Positions 59,001 through 64,000 of a DNA stretch of 64,000 nucleotides are shown here, one piece after another. Below the pieces are notes generated by a model. The model was given only the letters and a program-made list of their open reading frames with translations, was not told where the DNA came from and did no database searches. The position numbers were made by a program, and so were the translations under genes. The first letter of the stretch is position 1, and each line of letters opens with the position of its first letter. Source of the stretch: Verrucomicrobia bacterium IMCC26134 (GTDB taxonomy: Bacteria > Verrucomicrobiota > Verrucomicrobiia > Opitutales > Opitutaceae); the NCBI GenBank assembly GCA_000972765.1, contig CP011265.1, positions 62,001 to 126,000 of the forward strand, given 5' to 3'.

Positions 59001-59303
59001 ATGAATCACCCTTCACTTGGACAACGCTCCGCCGCCTTAAACGAATCCTCCAAAGCGCATCTGCCCCTGTGCGCCCCGCTCAAGCCCAGGGGTGGAGATC
59101 CCTATTTCGGGCTTTCCCGCAGCTATTGGTATAACTTGGAGCGCAAAGGATACATCGTCCTAAAGCGGCTGCGGATGCATGGGAACCGAAAGGGACGCGT
59201 GCTGCTATCCATGGAAGACGCCGAAAAGGCCATCGAGTTGCTGAGCCAAGATTCTAAAGTCGTTAAACTTGGGGGATGCCTCGGAACTTCTAATGATCAC
59301 TAG
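59001..59303 (+). CDS. Excisionase-like helix-turn-helix protein
   Basis: 100 residues from the ATG at 59001. The middle has DPYFGLSRSYWYNLERKGYI then VLKRLRMHGNRKGRVLLSME and DAEKAIELL, the AlpA/excisionase-type winged HTH layout in which a short HTH is followed by an Arg-rich wing. Such proteins usually accompany integrases on genomic islands (family knowledge). No integrase is seen in the window. Its stop is directly followed by an open stretch in the same frame. Confidence 0.6.
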   Translation: MNHPSLGQRSAALNESSKAHLPLCAPLKPRGGDPYFGLSRSYWYNLERKGYIVLKRLRMHGNRKGRVLLSMEDAEKAIELLSQDSKVVKLGGCLGTSNDH

Positions 59304-59636
59304 TGCGTTGGGTCCTTTGCGTGGGGGCAGGCACACCGAATTCCGATTTCGTCCGTGCTGGTGGGCGGGTATACCGGAGAGGGGCATCCGGAGGAAACCG
59401 TGGTATCGCTTCACCGGCAGACGATCGAGGCGGCCCTCGGTTTGATGCAGATGCCGCAGTGAATTGACGCGCGTGAACGAATCAAAAGCTCGTTGAGAAA
59501 AAGCTAAACCTGTCTGGGAGCGCGGGGGGAGCGTTGGGGTTTATCCGCCTCGGCAAGCTTGAGCGGAAGCATGAGGATGCGATTATTCTTGGACAGCCTG
59601 TGCAGCATGCAAAGGCCCCTCATGGCCGGGAAATAA
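59304..59636. other. Gap with possible gene fragment
   Basis: 333 bases. Bases about 59331-59462 are open in one frame and read as protein-like: RIPISSVLVGGYTGEGHPEE then TVVSLHRQTIEAALGLM, ending at a TGA. This could be the C-terminal shred of an unidentified gene; there is no start codon or ribosome site for it. The rest shows nothing. Confidence 0.35.
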
Positions 59637-59965
59637 TCAACAAATCTCGGCGTGACCCTTTTGATCGACCTGCTGGAGATTGATACGGCTCGCGACACCG
59701 AGGAAGAAACCGTCGCCCTGGCCCGCCTTGTCGCCGGCGAGCGGGCGGCGTTGGTCACTTCGGCTTACCATATGCCACGCGCGATGCGACTGGCGAAGCA
59801 CGCAGGCCTGGCGGCGGTGCCTGCCCCTCGGATTACTCGGACCGCGATGGGCAAAATACATTCGAGATGAGATTCTTCGTTTGGGATACGGAGTCCCTCG
59901 CGAACAGCACCCGCGCTTGGTGCGAATACATTGGCCTCACCTGGAGTAGCCTGCGGGGCAAATGA
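59637..59965 (+). pseudogene. Frameshifted, truncated DUF218 (YdcF/ElyC-type) gene
   Basis: Frame one gives DTARDTEEETVALARL, then RAALVTSAYHMPRAMRLAKH and AGLAAVPAP, the C-terminal half of a DUF218 protein. At about 59830 one base is missing from the codon after CCT GCC; moving by one frame restores SDYSDRDGQ and then TRAWCEYIGLTWSSLRGK followed by TGA, which is the expected C-terminal end. The N-terminal half is absent (an in-frame TAA is at 59634). It is a pseudogene with a single -1 frameshift. Confidence 0.72.
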
Positions 59966-60030
59966 GGTTCCTGAATCCAATTCGCGGAGAATCTAAACGG
60001 GGCAAAATTCAAGGAGTTGGGGCGTGACCC

Positions 60031-60091
60031 CATTTGGCCTGCCAGCCCATCTGGCCTGCCGCACCCCACTTGGCCTGCCCATTTGGTCTCC
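60031..60091. repeat. Four direct copies of a 13-bp GC-rich motif
   Basis: CATTTGGCCTGCC (60031), CATCTGGCCTGCC (60048), CACTTGGCCTGCC (60067) and a decayed CATTTGGTCTCC (60080). Starts are 17, 19 and 13 bases apart. The array lies between the DUF218 remnant and the 3' end of the caspase-like protein gene. Confidence 0.7.
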
Positions 60092-60231
60092 CGCGCCGAA
60101 GGCGTCCGGAGTTCGGGTAAGGATTGGGGACCACAGAAGGCCTATAAATTTAAAATTTCAGTTATCTGGTTAGAATTTGCGCCACACCACAGATTGAGGT
60201 CGGCATTGCCTTTATATCCCGTCCGATAGCT

Positions 60232-63200
60232 CTAAGGAGTAGCGACGACCTCTACCCGGTAGAATACTTTGCTTCGGGCGGATAGGGGGTCAACGACTTG
60301 GACCTGCGCGTCGGTGCCGACTATGCGGGTGTTGGGTAGCTCCGTCCAAGTTTGTAGGTCGGCGCTGGTCATCATCCGATAGGTAACGCCTTGGCGCGCA
60401 AGCCAGCGGAGGGTAAAGCCTGACGGGGTGATCGCGGCAAAATCCACCTTCAGCACATCAGTCGCTGAAGCTGGGTTGGTGCGGGCCACCCATTCGGCTT
60501 CGTTGGATTGGCCGTCGCCGTCGGCATCCTGCGTCCGTCCGCCCTGGGCAGCGTAGTCCGCGCCAAAGAGCCCTTGCGCCCAGGTTTCATAGGTTTCGAC
60601 TCCGGCAGAGATGGTGATGGTTCGATCAACCGGTTCAGCGGATTCCCAATCAGCGCTGCCATCCTGCAAGGCTCGTATGACGACTACGCCCACGGCGATC
60701 GGGTTGAGGGTGTTTCCGGACAGCGCGGCGAGACCGCTCACTACCGCAAACCGCACCGGCAGTCCGGAACTGGCGTAGGCCACCAGATTCAGGGCACCAT
60801 CGGAGAGGCTGCTGCTTGCCGGCGGAGTGAATGCGATTGTCTGCGTGGTAAGGTTTAGGCTGACCGCGGCCGCGGCGCCGGAATCATATTTGATAAAGGC
60901 CCGCACGCGGCAGCCTGCGGTTCCGGTGCCGGTGGCAAACGTTGCGCGCACCAGATACGAGCCATCCGCGGGAGCCTCCCAACTGCTGATGGTTTCCCCG
61001 AAGCCCACTCCCCACTGATCGGCGCTAGCCAGGACCTGTCCGCCCGCTCCGATCAGCTGCAAGGCTACGTCTCGCTGCGCCGTAACCTCCCTCGCTTCGA
61101 TCGCCACCCGCTGGCCGCGAACCAGATTGATCCGCCAATCCTGGCCGGCATCGGTCTCAACATCCATCGCCTGCCCGTCGGTCGGCAGGGCGAGCACGGG
61201 TAGTCCATCCGCAACAGGGGCCCCGGTGGCGGGCACGCACGCGTAGTGGACCTGCACCAGTGCAGGTGGAGTCGTCAGGGCGGGATCACCCTCGGTGCCC
61301 GCTTGGATGAAAATCAGGTAGCGGCCGGCTTCGGTGAAACCACCAAAGGCGCCTTCATAGCGCGCCTTGGCCACGTTTTGCCAAAGCCGGACCGTTCCCC
61401 TGCTTGTGCCATCGGGCCCCAGCACTTCGCCCCAGACATCCTGTGGCTCAGCTCCGGCAGGCATCACGATATCGGAGACCCAGAACCGGGCCGATTGGCC
61501 GGAGGCCACCGTCATTGCGGCGCTGGCCTTGCCGATAAACGGCGGGTCGTCGGCGGTCACGTAGGCGGAGCCCACGAAGGCATTGATCGCTTTTAGCCCA
61601 TCCTGGAGCTTGGTGAACATTCCGTCGCCGCTGTCGTCGAAGAGCGCGGGCACACTGCCCGCGATCCGGCCTGCTAGGTCGGCGGCTTCGCCGTAGCTCT
61701 CGCGCAAGTCGCGCCCGCGTGCGATGGCGTTCCAGATCCACCGCGTGACTCTGCCCCATCTGCCGCTTGCAAACGTGTTGCGCTGGGTGGGCCCGGTGCT
61801 CGAAACGATCACGCGCCGGTGGTTCGGGTTGCCTGCCCCTGCGACGAAGGCCCCCGAGTAGTCCGCATCGACGATGAGCTGCACCAGCGCGCCGCTGGCC
61901 TCCTGCTGGGTATCGAGCCAATCCTTGAGATCGGCCGGCGTGATGGTGTCTCCGTTGGCGCAGACGAGCCCTTGCTGACTGCCTTGGCCGACGAGAAACA
62001 CCGTAAGCGCGGAGAGTTGTCCGTCGGCGTTGGCCCAGGTTTCAATGGCGTTCTTGAGGGAGGCGGCGGATGCCACGTAGAATGAATCGACGCTGAGACC
62101 GGTGTCCGCAAACAGCTTGATGTCCTCGGCCCTCACGCGCCGGAGCAGCGCCGATTCCCGCGCATACTCCGCCATGCTCCCTGCCACGCTTGCCCCGCTC
62201 CAGGCGTCCTCGCCGGGGGCAAAAATAATCACGCGGTTGCGCACCGTAGCCTGCTGGACCCGGAGGAGCGAAGGCATGCTCACTTGCCCCCATACGTCGC
62301 GGGCCTGGACCAGCACCGTGTAGGGCGCTCCGCCTTCGCTAAACCCGCCCACGAGCGCCGTCCATTGCCCGGTTGCCGCGTCTTTGGCCAACTGGACCTC
62401 CGGTAGGTCGACCACCGGCTCGTCCCCGCTCGGACTGTAGTTGGGCGGCACGATAACGCCCCAGACCTTGTCTATGCCAAAGCCTGATTCCACATCTACC
62501 GTTAGCCGCGCCTCCTGGGTGCCTTGCAGCGAAATGTCCCCACTACTCGCGTAAACCACCGGGCGTCCCGAGCTCGCCACGCTCTCGAGCGCCAGCTTGC
62601 CGGCGGCCAGAACCGCGCCCCCGGTGCCGCTCTGCGGCGTCTGGAGACCGGCCATGGCCCCGATCGCATCGGCGTGGGCCGCGCCGAGCGATTTGCCGGA
62701 CGCAACACCGCTCCACCACAAAGAAGAATAACTGACCAAGCCGTTCGCGGCCAAGTGCGCCAGTTCATTGGCACCGCTGGAGCTGAACACCAACCGGCGC
62801 GCCGAATAGACATCCGTCGACATCATCGGTCCGGCGACACGCGCGCCAAAACAGCTTTCCACCACCACCACCACGGACAAACTCGGACGGGTGGATTGCA
62901 GTGTATCGAGCCAGTTATCCAGTTCGACGCCACTTACGCTTTCATTTTCAGACAGCAGGAAGAGCCCGTCGCCGTTGGGTGCGACGCGGCCGTGGTCTAC
63001 AAGGTAGACCAGCAGCACGTCGGTGTCGGCCTCCACCGCGCCGCCGCCGAGCGCGGAGGCGAGACCTGCCCGCGTGGGCACTGCATCCGCCTCGGCGCCA
63101 TGGCCGAGCCAGCGGATTTGCCCGTCGCTCAGGCCACGGTATTTCAGCACCTCCCGGGCCCGGGAGTTTAAGGCATGGGCGGCCGGCCACACCGGATCAT

Positions 63201-64000
63201 TCGGCCCACGGCGCCCATCCACCAGCAAGGCACGCCACTTGAGTCCCGCCTGACCGCCGCGCTGGACGACATTCACCCAGGCCACTCCGGTCCGGCCGGC
63301 GGCGTTGCGCGCGACCACTTGATCAATACCTGGGGTGTTGCCGGCCACGTAGCGCCCGGTCGCCGCCTGAATGCTGCCGCCGCTCCGCGCGGGGCCCATG
63401 CTCCAAACCAGTGTGCCGTCGTTGTTGATACTTGCGAAGTCGATGCTCTCGCCCGTGCCCACCGTCGCGACCGTGGGGCTGATTTGCAGATGGCGAGCCG
63501 GGTTGCGGAGGAAAATGAGCGCGCCATCCGTGCCACCGCCGATGATGTCCGGGTCCCCGTCGCCATCGAAGTCCATCACCGTCGCCGTTAGCCCGGCGCG
63601 GAAGCCGTTGAAGGTGCCGCCCCAAACTTTGCTTTCGAGCAGGAACGAGCCGTCCGCCTGGCCAAGGAAGCGCCACAGGCGGCCGGCGGAATCGGAGGCC
63701 AAGACGTCCGCTCGCTGGTCGTCATTCGTATCCGCCACCGATAGCGCCGTGCCGCCGGTCACAGGTATGCCGAGTAGGTTTGGCTGGGTGGCGGGCAAGG
63801 CGTAGGGCAGCTCGCCGGAGGTTTTTGCGAAGTGCAGGACGGTGGATTCGTTAAGGACGAGGAGGTCGGGGCCTCCGGATTTTACCCAGAGCGTCGGGCG
63901 GACTGCGCCGGTGCCGATGGCCAGATTGCCCACCCACTCGAAAGGGGCCGCCCCGCCGCTCGTGGCGCGGTAGAAACGCAGGAGGCCGTCATTCGACCCC
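60232..64000 (-). CDS. Large surface/secreted protein with tandem caspase-like domains (5' end outside window)
   Basis: At least 1255 codons; the frame stays open to the right edge, where GSNDGLLRFYRATSGG looks like another FG-GAP repeat, so the gene continues. Numbering from the GTG at 63933: FG-GAP/VCBS repeats at 1-150 (calcium-type DFDGDGDPDI at 121-130); first caspase/gingipain-like (clan CD) domain at about 233-435 with His314 in VYLVDHGR and Cys361 in VVESCFGARV; beta domain; second domain at about 566-760, in which the matching positions are Gln650 (FLVGQGSQ) and Asp691 (IVDADYSGAF); further beta domains including a PPC-like one near 960-1040; and a C-terminal DADGDGQSNEAEW repeat. 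The first domain could be an active Cys protease; the second is a pseudo-protease. The end (LFGADYAAQGG; FTLRWLARQGVTYRM) is of a kind common in large verrucomicrobial surface proteins. Confidence 0.85.
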   Translation of the reverse strand, partial: GSNDGLLRFYRATSGGAAPFEWVGNLAIGTGAVRPTLWVKSGGPDLLVLNESTVLHFAKTSGELPYALPATQPNLLGIPVTGGTALSVADTNDDQRADVLASDSAGRLWRFLGQADGSFLLESKVWGGTFNGFRAGLTATVMDFDGDGDPDIIGGGTDGALIFLRNPARHLQISPTVATVGTGESIDFASINNDGTLVWSMGPARSGGSIQAATGRYVAGNTPGIDQVVARNAAGRTGVAWVNVVQRGGQAGLKWRALLVDGRRGPNDPVWPAAHALNSRAREVLKYRGLSDGQIRWLGHGAEADAVPTRAGLASALGGGAVEADTDVLLVYLVDHGRVAPNGDGLFLLSENESVSGVELDNWLDTLQSTRPSLSVVVVVESCFGARVAGPMMSTDVYSARRLVFSSSGANELAHLAANGLVSYSSLWWSGVASGKSLGAAHADAIGAMAGLQTPQSGTGGAVLAAGKLALESVASSGRPVVYASSGDISLQGTQEARLTVDVESGFGIDKVWGVIVPPNYSPSGDEPVVDLPEVQLAKDAATGQWTALVGGFSEGGAPYTVLVQARDVWGQVSMPSLLRVQQATVRNRVIIFAPGEDAWSGASVAGSMAEYARESALLRRVRAEDIKLFADTGLSVDSFYVASAASLKNAIETWANADGQLSALTVFLVGQGSQQGLVCANGDTITPADLKDWLDTQQEASGALVQLIVDADYSGAFVAGAGNPNHRRVIVSSTGPTQRNTFASGRWGRVTRWIWNAIARGRDLRESYGEAADLAGRIAGSVPALFDDSGDGMFTKLQDGLKAINAFVGSAYVTADDPPFIGKASAAMTVASGQSARFWVSDIVMPAGAEPQDVWGEVLGPDGTSRGTVRLWQNVAKARYEGAFGGFTEAGRYLIFIQAGTEGDPALTTPPALVQVHYACVPATGAPVADGLPVLALPTDGQAMDVETDAGQDWRINLVRGQRVAIEAREVTAQRDVALQLIGAGGQVLASADQWGVGFGETISSWEAPADGSYLVRATFATGTGTAGCRVRAFIKYDSGAAAAVSLNLTTQTIAFTPPASSSLSDGALNLVAYASSGLPVRFAVVSGLAALSGNTLNPIAVGVVVIRALQDGSADWESAEPVDRTITISAGVETYETWAQGLFGADYAAQGGRTQDADGDGQSNEAEWVARTNPASATDVLKVDFAAITPSGFTLRWLARQGVTYRMMTSADLQTWTELPNTRIVGTDAQVQVVDPLSARSKVFYRVEVVATP

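Noticed and set aside
57325-60231. Direct repeat of the tRNA-Val 3' end as an att site
   Set aside because: I looked for the TTCGAGTCC...GTCCACCA string to the right and found no second copy within the window.

Overview
The window reads as chromosomal DNA of a GC-rich Gram-negative bacterium, most likely Verrucomicrobiota and probably an Opitutaceae relative. This is inference from gene content: a PATR-repeat autotransporter with an outer-membrane barrel, an adjacent DUF1800/DUF1501 pair typical of the Planctomycetes-Verrucomicrobia group, ThuA plus Gfo/Idh/MocA sugar genes, and a Tat-type DUF1501 leader. No 16S gene is present to confirm it.

Layout. 1-3.8 kb: end of a histidine kinase, a single-domain response regulator and two hybrid kinases, joined by three successive 4-base start/stop overlaps. 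3.9-22.9 kb: mostly core genes (SGNH hydrolase, a tiny exported peptide, ftsK, manA, grpE-dnaJ-purN, argC, prmA, accB-accC, a sugar oxidoreductase operon, a small HTH regulator, uvrC with a membrane protein, cinA, purC). 23.0-37.8 kb: a small unknown protein divergent from a 4592-codon autotransporter that fills 13.8 kb; both genes end in near-identical terminators. 38.2-42.3 kb: DUF3568 lipoprotein, purE-purK, a fungal-type cystathionine gamma-synthase and a YggU-family protein. 42.4-45.7 kb: DUF1501 and DUF1800. 45.8-51.0 kb: five exported or lipoprotein genes (PEGA/CsgG-like, CsgG-like, COG3014-like, YcfL, LpoB) closed by one strong terminator. 51.0-57.2 kb: glycine-zipper lipoprotein, AEC permease, ppnP, FKBP isomerase, gcvP, nth. 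57.27 kb: tRNA-Val(CAC).

From the tRNA to 60.2 kb the character changes: an HsdR C-terminal fragment, a 15-unit 11-bp tandem array, small unknown ORFs, an excisionase-like HTH protein, a frameshifted DUF218 gene and a short GC-rich repeat. This looks like the worn remains of an integrated element beside a tRNA. The right end is the 3' 3.8 kb of a very large surface or secreted protein with FG-GAP repeats and two caspase-like domains, the second of which has lost both catalytic residues.

The most interesting items are the active/inactive caspase-like pair, the 11-bp helical-period array in the decayed island, the segmentally duplicated autotransporter, the LpoB/CsgG-type lipoprotein cluster, and a membrane protein with a ParB-like LGRGL motif. 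Family names rest on reading the translated sequence; no database search was run.
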